DNA from: Nemopilema nomurai
Taxonomy: Eukaryota > Cnidaria > Scyphozoa > Rhizostomeae > Rhizostomatidae
Reading direction: 5' to 3'
Assembly (NCBI GenBank): GCA_003864495.1
Contig: ML133436.1
Location: 930,001-994,000 of the forward strand
DNA length: 64,000 nucleotides
Position 1 is the stretch's first letter, and every line of letters begins with the position of its first letter. This document shows positions 53,622 to 64,000 of this stretch, in pieces. The position numbers and the translations under genes were made by a program. The notes under the pieces are model-generated. The model saw nothing but the letters and a program-made list of their open reading frames with translations. It was not told where the DNA came from and did not search any database.

Positions 53622-56600
53622 TCGAAGTATTTTACATCTTGTGTTTTACCTACGAGGTTTTTTGGTTTTTGCAAAAAGCAACCATATGCATACATTTACC
53701 TTGACCCAGTTAGAATACTTGTTACTTGTGATGGAAAATGGTATGACGCACCAAATTTTACAAAAAAATCGTCTTTACCCAACCTATGCCTGTGCCTAAG
53801 TGATGATGTCATGGACCTGCAGCTTTTGTGAATTTTGTCATTGCACTAGAAAGAAACAAACAACAACGTAAGACATAAACACTTAAAATTTTGACAGAAA
53901 CCAGTACATAACTTCTTGGAACCAGTTCTATATCAGAGGTTCTAAGATTGCGGGAAATACAATATTCTGGATGGAGAAATGAGGAATTATTTGTTGTGAT
54001 TCGATGTTTTAGAAAGTAGAAGCCGTGATGCTGGATAAGTCTCTTCCTGTAGAAAATTTTTAATTTAGCTCTAAATCTACAGCCTCAGTCCATGAGATAT
54101 GACAAAAATTAAAATTAAATAGCTGCCTACACCATCACAATGCACACCAGGTGTTTAGGCGATATCATAGGCAAAGTGAGAAGTTAATTTATTTCACGAA
54201 AAACTCTTTAATTCATTCTTAAAACTGCCCTCAGGCCTCGGTTGAAGTGTGGTGCTGGGAAACCGTTCCAGCAGGAGGTTTCCAGAGTGAAGTCAGAGCA
54301 ATTTTCTAAATTTAGCAAAGTGTTTGTGTTGGTCATAGTGCTAATATGAATTTAAAGATTGATTCTAGAACAATATCCTACCTTGAATAATGCTTATTCG
54401 TTATATTTGCACCACATTTTACCTATCTTAGCTATGAACTTTTGAAAGTGCACAAATCGTGAGATGGGAAACTTGCTGAATAGGCATCGTCTTATCTTTC
54501 CTATTTATATAATGATGATAGAGTAAGCTGGTACAAAGACATCTACGTGTGGCCCAGGATCAACATTCACGTGTGACTTTTTTTTGAACACAGAAAATTC
54601 AATGAACTTTAAGGTTCTACTCTCTTGAATCAATAAAGCTTTGGCAGAAATGACTCATAACCTTGAGATTCTGTCGGTATCCGAATAGGCAATGTTGACT
54701 ATAAACATTATTTGTGTCAAGACATAACAAAGTAAGCTAGAAGCATGTGAATGGTTACTTATTTTTCTCAAACTCCCGCTAGTCATAAAGCCTGGATACA
54801 CAATACAGAAGTAGCTACCACCTAAAGCCTTCAGTACTTCCACCAAAATCAATCACAGCTTAGACATTGGCGATACAGAGTTGACTGACCTAATCATTCG
54901 TCAGTATATATCGTAAGCTCTGTTCAATTTCTATTGTCATGACAAGAAAGTAAACAGTCTATCTCATGAATAAGAAGCGTATGGGAAAGAGATAAATTTA
55001 GCCGCAGAATGCAAAGGTCATCTACTCAGATTATTTAGCAACTGCAACTCAAGGGTTTAAGAAATTCGCATGTTTTAACTGATAAATCTCATCAAAGCTA
55101 GGCTTGAAACAATGACGTCAGGTATAGATGACTTCAAACTTTAGCAATGTTTAATAATCTTGAGAGCACCAGAGAAAGCTATTCAATGCTAGTTAACCTC
55201 ATATAAACATGGGTGTCCTGTAAGCCAACTGTTCCACCTCAATCAGTTCACGTAGTTTCAGATTAAACTGACATATTACATACTATCACTGTTAAGTGTT
55301 GAGGTTAACCTTGTAATGTGTCTAGCTGCTATGGCTTGTGCTGTAGATGCCTTGATAGTAACGACCTGCCAGATTTGGAAAAATGAAAATTAAGGACGCT
55401 TTCTTCTGGTAACAGGCTACGTCAAAGATCTACTGACTCTTTCTGGGATCTACAGTAAAGAAAATCTCCTTCTAAAGAAGAATTCGTTTTACCGATTTGA
55501 ATTGAATTTCCGTGATACGATGGTGACCTTATTGCAGAATAAAAGAAAAATAAAAACACTAGATTTTGCATGCGAATCCTTTAGATTAAATAACAAAAAG
55601 CGACCACTGTCTCTTTACGAAATTGTTTACTGACACTATGTCTCCAAGTAGCCTTTGGATTAAAGACGTGAGAAAAAGATTAGCATTAAGATAAATACTA
55701 TACACTGGTTGGGAAAAACTACGCTAAAAAGGGCAATCAAATTTGTCTCCCAAAGAACTTTGAATGCGATAGCCACCGGTGAAATTTGAAAGTCAAAACA
55801 TTAAGTCAGGCACTACTGGCGAACAAAGCCTTTTGAAGTAGAAAAAGTGACAGTTGTGTGGGAAAAGCATCAAAATAATACAATTGCTGTCCTCAATTGT
55901 CCCAAGAATAGGTTAGGCGACAATTGGCTTGAAATAAGTTGCTATTCTCAATTCTTAACTAAGTTCACACGCGTGAAACTATGAATGATCTCATCTCTTC
56001 AGTGGCCGATATATGCTAAACTTGTGAATTCACCCGTTAATTTCATCATTTAATTTTACTGGTAACCTATGCAAATAATATGTATATGCAACGTAGGTTA
56101 TATTCGATCTTGACTTACATAGTATTAAGCACAAAGTTATTTTCATTATTTGCTTCTCATTAGATATAATATGCTATATATTTATATATATATTAGATAT
56201 ATATTAGCTAGAAACTTAGTAACAGGGAATGAAGGATGAGAGAAAATGCACGTGAAAAATAAAATGCTGTACCCTAACGTCATGGCTAGAACGCACTTGC
56301 TCAGAAAAATTGGTCAGAAACGATCAACTAGAAACGAGTAATAATTGTTACATTCATAAGTTACGTTTCTTCTTTATAAATACATTTATAATTTGGGTGG
56401 GTCTCTTTACTTGCCATGCAGATGTTGCGTCCAGCCAATCCGAGGAAATCACTCGGAAATCAAATACGTTTGACGTTGAATAAAATTATTAGGCATTATA
56501 GTGAAGCATTGCTCGTGTTTGCAGCTAATGCTTTCTGGGGCAGTGTGCCTCTTTTTGACAAATTTCAAATTATTGTTTTTTTCTTTTACTTCAGTATATG

Positions 56601-58143
56601 CTAGAAGTATTCTAGCAAAAACGTTTTTCTTCGATTTTTATAAATGTCCGAGAAGTTTTCTCTGGTCTTAAAATTTTTTAAAAATGGATAAGCGATGATG
56701 TATATGGAGTTTTTGTGTGATGCAAGTTTCTGTTTTTATAAGGGATGCTATTTGGATGTTTAAGATATGTTTCAGAAATAAGCCTTGTTTCTTTTTACGG
56801 AGAGAAAATGATGAAAATTGCTGTTTTCATTCTTGCGGAATATATTTTTAGCATTTCTGTCTCCTTTATAGATGTACCATTTCAACATGATCAGAACACA
56901 ATAAAAAATAATTCTCACCCGTAATAAAAGTAGCAAACAGTTTAGCCAGAATAAGTACTAAAAATCAGCCATTTAGGTACAAATCAGCATTATATAGTAG
57001 AGAGTTTCAGGGGGTGTTAGACTTTTTGAGCTAGAGCAATGAGGCGTAATAGAAGGGGGCGATAAGAGACGAGAGATAGAAATCTGATTGAAGGGAGCTG
57101 AAGGAGAACACAGCATCGTGGTCTAATTCCCTAAAGACGCTTATTGTTGTTTATTTGTGTTACGCTGTTTACTTCGATACTAATTCGATGCATGGCCAAC
57201 CTCTCATCACGGTATCAGAGCATTAGAACGAGGTTGCGAGCCAATTTGAATGATTGTAATTGACAACCAATTTACCCCGTAGTCCATGGGTAGCCGAAGC
57301 CGGGTAAATGCCGCCACAAGTAGCTAAATGAAAAGCAGGTGGAGAAAGTATGGTTGTTGTTGACAATGGTGGCTTTCCCATAACGATGAAACTGAACAGT
57401 GTTGTTCTTCGAAGAATTCAAAGAGCTTGCAATCATGGGTTTAAAAACACTTTATTAACTGGATGAGTAGATGACAATGTTTTCTATATCCACAGCTATG
57501 TCATAATATTTTTATCCTTAACAAATTCGCATTTTGTAAATTCGCTTTTTGTTCAGGGCTGTGTTTATTCATTATGCGTGTAGCGATTTTATCCATGTTT
57601 TTAATATGCAGTAATACGGATTCCGTCCATCTCTTAAATAGGATGTTGTTCAGATAAAGCAGATTACGAGAAGCAAATTGGCGATTTAGGCCCTTTTGCG
57701 ATCTAGATCTCAATTTCAATGGTTTCGAAGCATGGAAATGCTGTGAAGAGGAAATTACAAAAACAAGATCTCTTTGTTACCTAAATCCTTTATTAATAAA
57801 TGTTTCAAAGAAAATTTCTGATATTTATAACCCCTTTGTAGAATACAAGAAAATACAATACAGCTAGATACACTACAACTATTTTAGAACATTGTGCCAA
57901 GCAGTGGTCCTGAATGATTTTGCTTTGACACGTTGGTTCACTTTTCCGCAGTCCACTTTCAATGGTGGCTGTCACAAACTGTTCCATCGCCTTTGCGCAT
58001 TAAATTTGTAACTACTATTGTCAATTCATCTTTCATTTAATCGTAAACAAAGTTTTTCTTTACTCTGCAGAAATTAGTCTTTGTCTAAGAGTCCAAGACC
58101 CATATTTCAACGTTTGTCATCTTCATTTTGAAGTCTGACATCG
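53622..58143. other. Gene-poor AT-rich stretch
   Basis: Only short unsupported reading frames are seen. An AT-rich low-complexity tract of TATA/TTATAT type lies at 56161-56208. A minus-strand AATAAA lies at 57789-57794, a possible end signal for the membrane protein gene to the right. Confidence 0.5.
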
Positions 58144-61100
58144 TTATTCCAATTCTTCCTTTACCATAAGCTTTGTGGAAGATATCTTACGAGTGTCTTC
58201 ATTCTCCTCTGACTTCTTCTGAGGATTCCTACAATAGTCAAAGCAAAGGTTTATTAATCTTTACTGTATGAAAGTCGTCCTCGAAGCCTTAAAAGAACAT
58301 GCCCAGGCAGATAGCAATGCTAAACGAGTGTTGAAGGAAAACTTCAATGTGCTTTTGCACTCTGAATCCTGCACTGCTATCTGAGCACCTTACCGAATAG
58401 CAGGCAATTTGAAAAAGGTATAAAGCCTTTCCATCTCATTGCTATCAGCTGAAATTAATTTGATTCACTTTTTGCGATCTAGGAGGCCTAAGTCTATGCT
58501 AATCGTACTTTGCTTATGGGTAATGATAATTTACAGGCTGGAAAGTTTTTCACATCGCCATAAGCCAATTCCGGACGCTCTGGAAAACACCTCTCAATAC
58601 TTATCCCATCTATAGACGCCATAGTGTCCCCATTTCCTATTCTTCGTGTCCTATGAACTTCGGTAAATTCAATCATGAACCAATCTCTGAATGCAATTAA
58701 AAGTGTTCAATCTGTCTGCCAGAGGCAATTGAACAAAATCACCAAAGGCACGTGACCTGTTCCTTCTCCGAATGACAACTCCAGAATGGAATAGTGTCAC
58801 TTGATGAAGGATATTCCTAACATGAAGAAGACGCATTGGGTGGGAAATTCTCTAGTGCAAGTCGGAGTGGGCCAAGGTCCTCGATCAACTAGAAGAGATC
58901 TGGGACTGAATATAGGGTTGTGGCTTATTAAAAGGCGGGGACCTTCTACAGCAGTGGCTTGCCAAGACTTAAATAAATTTGCCGCACTACTTTGCAGAAA
59001 TGTAATGGCAAGTGAAATAGATGCAGTCTCTTCAGGCCTAACGCTCAAGCGTATTGAACGCTGTTTGCAGGGGCAATAAACGGTCACTTAACTAAACATC
59101 TCTAGTATATTTCAGGCAAGGTTAGTATATAATGATAACATAGAAAAGGTAGATTTGACTATTCACTACTTATACTTCAATCTACCGTACACCGATGGTC
59201 CTTTGTTTCTCAACTCAACTGCCAAATAAACGAATAGGCGTGGTTAACTTTGCAACACAGTCTTGTTTTGATGGTGATGGCCCTGAAAATCAGTTTCGAT
59301 CGTTGTCATGAGCTGCATTTCCATGACCTCCCCATCAATGGCATCTGCAATTGAAAGGGCAGTGTGCTTTTTGCTTTCGAGGTCTCCACATGGCTTCTTC
59401 CTTTGTTTTCATTTCTCAAACTTCATAATTCGAAAACATGAAAGCGACTGTTATGTTTACAACAGTGGGATAAAATTGCTAAAATGGTTAATTAAAAAGA
59501 AACGGTTGTTCTATTGAGCCTCTTCTAAGAAACGGAAGGCTTGGATGGCATTTGAAATGATCCCACAACTCTGTGCGCACACAAAAGCACGGTAAAGTCT
59601 TGGAGAGAGAAAAAAGGCTGGCAGATCGGTACCCAGGGAGTCTTGCGTCTCGTTTTTTGTTTATGAGGGCTTTCCACTCACTTAAGAACAGGGATATGGC
59701 GTGAGTTATGAAAACGAGAGGCTCCTTAAATCTGTTGGCCTCTAAAGAAATTCGGTTTAGGTACCAGCAAGCAAGACATACTTGAAAAAAATTAGAAGTT
59801 ATCATGGCTTGGAAGTGTGAGATTTTTAATTTCACAAAACGGCAATGACTACGGGGGAAGGTACCGATTTGCTGTCATGACTGCTTTGTCACTCAAAGAC
59901 ACTGAGAGACATCGACCTGGCTCAAGCGCTATTTGTCATTGCAACAGTAGCCTTATCAAGGGGTGAAAAGGGCACTTCTATTTGGAAGAGGAGGCCCTAC
60001 TTGAAGCATTTTCACATTTAACAGGACACTAGAATGTACTTCTTTGATTTGAGATATAGTCCGGGTGGGGTTTTGTAAGCACTGGTAGAGCGGGAAATAC
60101 CGGAGAGTGGCACTAATTATTGTCCCGTTTGCTACCCATGTTACCATTATACCAGGTATGAGGAACTCTGAAGCCGGGCTGGGGCTGTTCAATTGTAAAT
60201 GGGAGTGGATATGACTCGCGGATGCCGAAGACCCTATTCTGAGGGCTTACTTTAATCATTAATCCAATTTGATGGAGACCTTTCGTTTCTCAGGGCATTG
60301 AGTGCTTTATTTAAATGGTCAAGTCCCATCCACCTCCCCATCTTAATCTAATTACATTTTGATCACCCTCCACAAACTGAGAATTAACTTTGTAATGCGG
60401 ACCTCTGAGATGCTTGAAAACACGATGCACCTTATCACTAGGAATCATTAGAAATGATTCCAGTTGGCTAGAAATAGTCGTTATTGGAGTTTTTTCAATG
60501 ACAAAGTTGCATTATCTTCACGATCAATGCCATCTATGGAGCAAAATGATTTTTTTCATGGCCTATCATAACACGCTCTGCTCTTGAACCAACTCAGAGG
60601 TTGCCCTTCGTCTATTGCATCTCATCAACCCCCGGCAATAAACATTTCTTCATAAACAGGGAAGAAGATTTAACTATAGGACCGGGTTCCCTTAAAGCAT
60701 CTTACCAAACACTCGATCTAATCTATTTTCTACATAAATAAATACAATAGGTAGCATTTTTTAAAATTTTTTTGGCTCGATACAGTTCTGATTTAAAGAT
60801 TGTTCAATTGTCATTAAAAAGCTTATCAGAAACGAATTACCTACTATGAATCGAAAAACACTATGAGAGAGGTATGATCTACATTTTTTAGTAAAACGTA
60901 TTAACAGCAGATTATTGGAAAAGAATTTGATAGCAGCACTCCAGCTGCAAGATAATCAGTTGATAAAAAGCTTTGAAGAGATGGCTTACCTCAGTTCCAT
61001 GCAAAAAAGCTTCAAAGTATGGTAGGCATTTCGGCCCACGTAATACAAAGCTGCCAAAACCAGACTGCCAACGATGAAGTAGGTTACGGCAATCGAACCA

Positions 61101-61363
61101 GAGTGTTTCGACCGTCAATTATGGGTATCGTTGGCGTCGTATCGCCTTGCTTCAATCGCAAGTTCGCCGGCGTCGTAACGGGAACATGCATTGCATTGGT
61201 GGTGAAATCATTGAAGCCCGTTGTGACTTGCATTAGATGGCGCTTCTTGAAAACCGATGAACTATCCAACTGTCTTCTAGCTCTTTTTCCAAACTTGTTT
61301 GCTTTCTCTCCTAACGGCTTTCGAATGATCATGTTTGTCCAAGCTGGATTCTGCACTTTCTCA
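58144..61363 (-). CDS. 3' part of an unrecognised single-pass membrane protein gene
   Basis: Two minus-strand exons join in phase. Exon 60990-61363 has acceptor atttttag and donor gtaagc. It encodes a Ser/Thr/basic ectodomain piece (FGKRARRQLDSSSVFKKRH, PVTTPANLRLKQGDTTPTIP) and a transmembrane helix (SIAVTYFIVGSLVLAALYYV) followed by GRNAYHTLKLF. Its frame needs one extra base at the three-T run 61106-61108 (plus strand). Exon 58144-58228 (acceptor attgtag) gives a short acidic-basic tail, NPQKKSEENEDTRKISSTKL then MVKEELE and a stop. Phase 2 plus 1 restores Arg at the junction. An AATAAA at 57789-57794 lies about 350 bases downstream. The 5' exons were not found and may lie beyond the window. 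RARR resembles a furin site. Confidence 0.5.
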
Positions 61364-64000
61364 CTAAAAATAAAATTCGCTGCACTTTGTTGTTATGGTC
61401 AGCTTTGTGATCATACCTTCCCCAGCTCTCACTGCCTAATCGCTTTGTCGAATAATATCATTTACAGATTGGAGATTATGAAGTATGCTCAAATTAGGAA
61501 AACACCTCAGAAACTGTATCCAGTGTTTATGTGAACATGTGTGTTTTCACTGCCAAATAAAATCGAGATCATCCGCCTGAGTGTACAAGACGGCTTTGTG
61601 AGTCCCTCTTTCTAATTCTGCTTTTTATAAACACGGAGATAAAACTGTTACGCAAATGTGATTTCTACAACTCATTGGTTGTACACTTTCAATAGAAGAA
61701 CGAAGGCTGCGACCATGACAGCCCTACGGAACTCTTCCGGGTGTCCACGGCTGCTCTTTCTTGGCGCTAAACCCTGTCCCTTTAGTGAATGTGGCACGTC
61801 GGTTTGCACCTGAGCTGAGTATGCTTTCCTCACTCGTCCGCCCGTCCCTGCGATCAGTTGTTGTTTACCGGCTGGCGGCCCTCAGTCAAAGATGTAGCAA
61901 TGGTCATGGGAAAATTCAAGGGAATATTTATAGATCAGCAGCAACAACAACAATGCTTATCAATGCAGTCGATGCTTCTGTTCAATGCAGAAAAAAGATC
62001 CTGCTTGCAGACTCAGTGTTGGCCTTTGGACAAGTTTCTTACACTCAGCTGGGCTTCGTTTTGCATGCTTTTTTCGACTAGCATCCCACCCCCGTTTGCA
62101 TTGCCTCAATGACACAAGTCTGAAGACATCGCTGTAATTTCCTATGAACAGGACGTTTCCATAAGTCAATATACAGTTCACTGGTATCAACCGCTCGCTC
62201 TATTGTGCTGTTTGTGACCAGCTGAGTGGTCCAATAAAGAACTGGATCGGCTTTCTTACGATCGATTCAAATGGATAATCCAGACCCGATGGCTGAAGGT
62301 GGCTTTGCAAGGCGCGCTGTTGAGAGCACAGTTACTACACTCCAACTTAAGTTGATCACATTTTGACCCAAAAGGATACTTTGGTTAGAGCTCATTAAAA
62401 TAATCCAGACATTATGTTTCGACGTTTTTCTTCTAATAGAATCTGCTGGGTAACCAAATACAATTTTCCCTTTAGTCGCTTATCCTTTTTTGCAACAAAA
62501 CTCTACGACAAACTGAAACAAATAGAGAATAAGGATCAGAATTGCTGTTCTTTGTTTGTAATTTGTTTCTTTCATAGCATTTTTTATGCAGAATTCAGGA
62601 TTATATTTTTTCGGTCTTTAAGCGTTGCACACTAGAAACGTGTATGTAATTTCATTAGACGATTAAACTCTCTATCTATGTGATTACGATGTGATTACAA
62701 TTAAATCACGAAGAATGAAATTCAGTTTCTTGGTAACAGCATACAAAAACATTTCAAAACGATTAATTTTAAGCAAAGCATAGTTCAAAGGACCTTCTCA
62801 TATCCTCTCTCCGTTTTCTAAAAGAGTATTACAACACATTTCCTGTTTTTTTCTCCGGCAGATAGAACCGATCCAGATAGGGGGAATGCGAAACTGTATT
62901 TGAACAGCCGTCGATTCCCTTTCGAACGAGGCGATGGGTGTAATAAGATGTTGAAAACCCTAGGCGTGTGGAACAAAGCAGGGAACAATCTTTAAGCTGG
63001 TAGCCATTCAAATGGCAGAATAAGAGAAACCTAGAATGGTAATGAAACATAATTGGGGAACGTGTGCCCATCCAACTTTCAATTCTTAGCTCTCTTATTG
63101 AAGAGAAGATTGAATGATTTGTTCTTTTAGTCAACTCATTTACTGTCTTTTCATTTTTCGTAAGGCATATCCACTGTCAGTTCAGCTGAATACAGTTAAC
63201 ATGGTCTGCATTGTATCCCTGTAAAATTGATTCTGTAACCCTAATCTACCTTTAAAACGCGCGTTTATGAGAGCATTGGCAGCGATTCGAATGCATGCGA
63301 GTGACCCCTTCTTACATACTAGTTCAGTCGATTCACTGCAACAAGGCAGGAACAAAGCATGACATGATCTCTTACCTTCTAAGCCCAATCCAGCGTCTAG
63401 ACATTATTATTTACCGTTCGGTTTTGAGCCTAAAACTACCGCGGATTCTCAAATTGATTTAACTTTAATGCCGTGCCGAAAATGAGATAAACCAAAAATA
63501 CTATCTGGCTAATCGATAATACCCATTGACTTTTATTTGTCTGTGCATCTCGTTAGAATTTTCAAAACAAATGCTCACTTTATCCGGCCCTGCTACGTGA
63601 AGTCTAGGCCGTAGTTATGCACTTTGTGAGTATAGTTTAATCAATCTAATGCTGTCAATATCGAAAGAAGTCGGAATAATGCGTCTCAAATCAAACTTAA
63701 GAAATCATAATTAGCTCCAAACTCACTAACCACGTGATATGACTGATATTAGCAAATGGCTAGGCCCGGAATGTTGGTAATCCAGTTTGGACCATGAATG
63801 AAGCCCTGTTTTTATAAGACCTGTCTGCTTGAAGGAGAATCATTAGGAAATGATGACCCTCTATAAAATAGAATCCAATATTGACTGGCAATATGAAAAG
63901 AGCCTAGTACTCACTCCCGCATACTGCGTTCTAATAAACTAAAAAGCAAGTAATTATGCCTTATTCGTCCGAAGAGCCGTTGTAAATGCAAGTAAATTTC
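61364..64000. other. No supported gene to window end
   Basis: This stretch should hold upstream exons or the promoter of the minus-strand membrane protein gene, but no reading with good splice borders in the needed phase was found. Short plus-strand frames (for example 61761-62081 and 62414-62635) show no family resemblance. Confidence 0.4.

Noticed and set aside
59280..59410. A minus-strand exon-like segment reading DGEVMEMQLMTTIETDFQ
   Set aside because: Joined to exon 60990-61363 it gives an immediate stop; the 58144-58228 exon fits instead.
61019..61534. 171-residue open frame on the plus strand
   Set aside because: It is antisense to the minus-strand exon with acceptor, donor and TM helix. 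It starts mid-exon and has no features of its own.
1..64000. CRISPR arrays, operons, ribosome binding sites or integrated viral genes
   Set aside because: Spliced genes and eukaryotic families dominate; no spaced direct-repeat array and no viral or reverse-transcriptase motif was seen.

Overview
This is an AT-rich eukaryotic window with many short introns (GT-AG, often 200-700 bases) and no prokaryotic signals. The gene content points to an animal with motile cilia, most likely an early-branching invertebrate. A cnidarian such as an anthozoan is my best guess, from family content and intron style rather than a diagnostic marker. All gene models were built by hand from splice borders, codon phase and remembered family features. 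No search was run.

Bases 428-35979 (+) hold one giant gene, which I resolve into 44 exons. Its first ~3,900 residues follow vertebrate fibrocystin-L (PKHD1L1) domain by domain: 14 IPT/TIG domains, PA14, a cupredoxin-like domain, two G8 plus beta-helix halves, and an SEA-like segment with a tetra-arginine. It then departs from that family. Four filamin/Ig-like repeats are followed by five cadherin repeats, a cohesin-like domain, a dockerin-like domain, an SEA-like stalk, a transmembrane helix, a tail with an NPVY motif, an unrecognised intracellular domain and a C-terminal MYND zinc finger. This architecture is the most striking feature of the window. The signal-peptide exon is not visible. 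Five single-base frame breaks lie in the 3' third.

Bases 38535-45131 (-) encode DRC3 (LRRC48), a nexin-dynein regulatory complex subunit, in 11 exons giving 523 residues, with one single-base frame break. A 662-base head-to-head gap separates it from GLTP (45794-48877, +), a glycolipid transfer protein in five exons and 202 residues. The shared gap may be a bidirectional promoter.

Bases 49-64 kb are gene-poor. They hold the likely GLTP 3' UTR, a stretch of broken coding-like sequence on the minus strand (about 50.5-53.7 kb), and the 3' part of an unrecognised single-pass membrane protein gene on the minus strand (exons 60990-61363 and 58144-58228). Repeats include a 118-base MITE-like inverted-repeat element, a tRNA-derived SINE-like fragment, a 44-base-period minisatellite, a 31-base tandem duplication and a GTT microsatellite, most of them in introns.

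Single-base breaks occur in three otherwise intact genes, and several lie at short homopolymers. Assembly error is therefore the simplest explanation for them.
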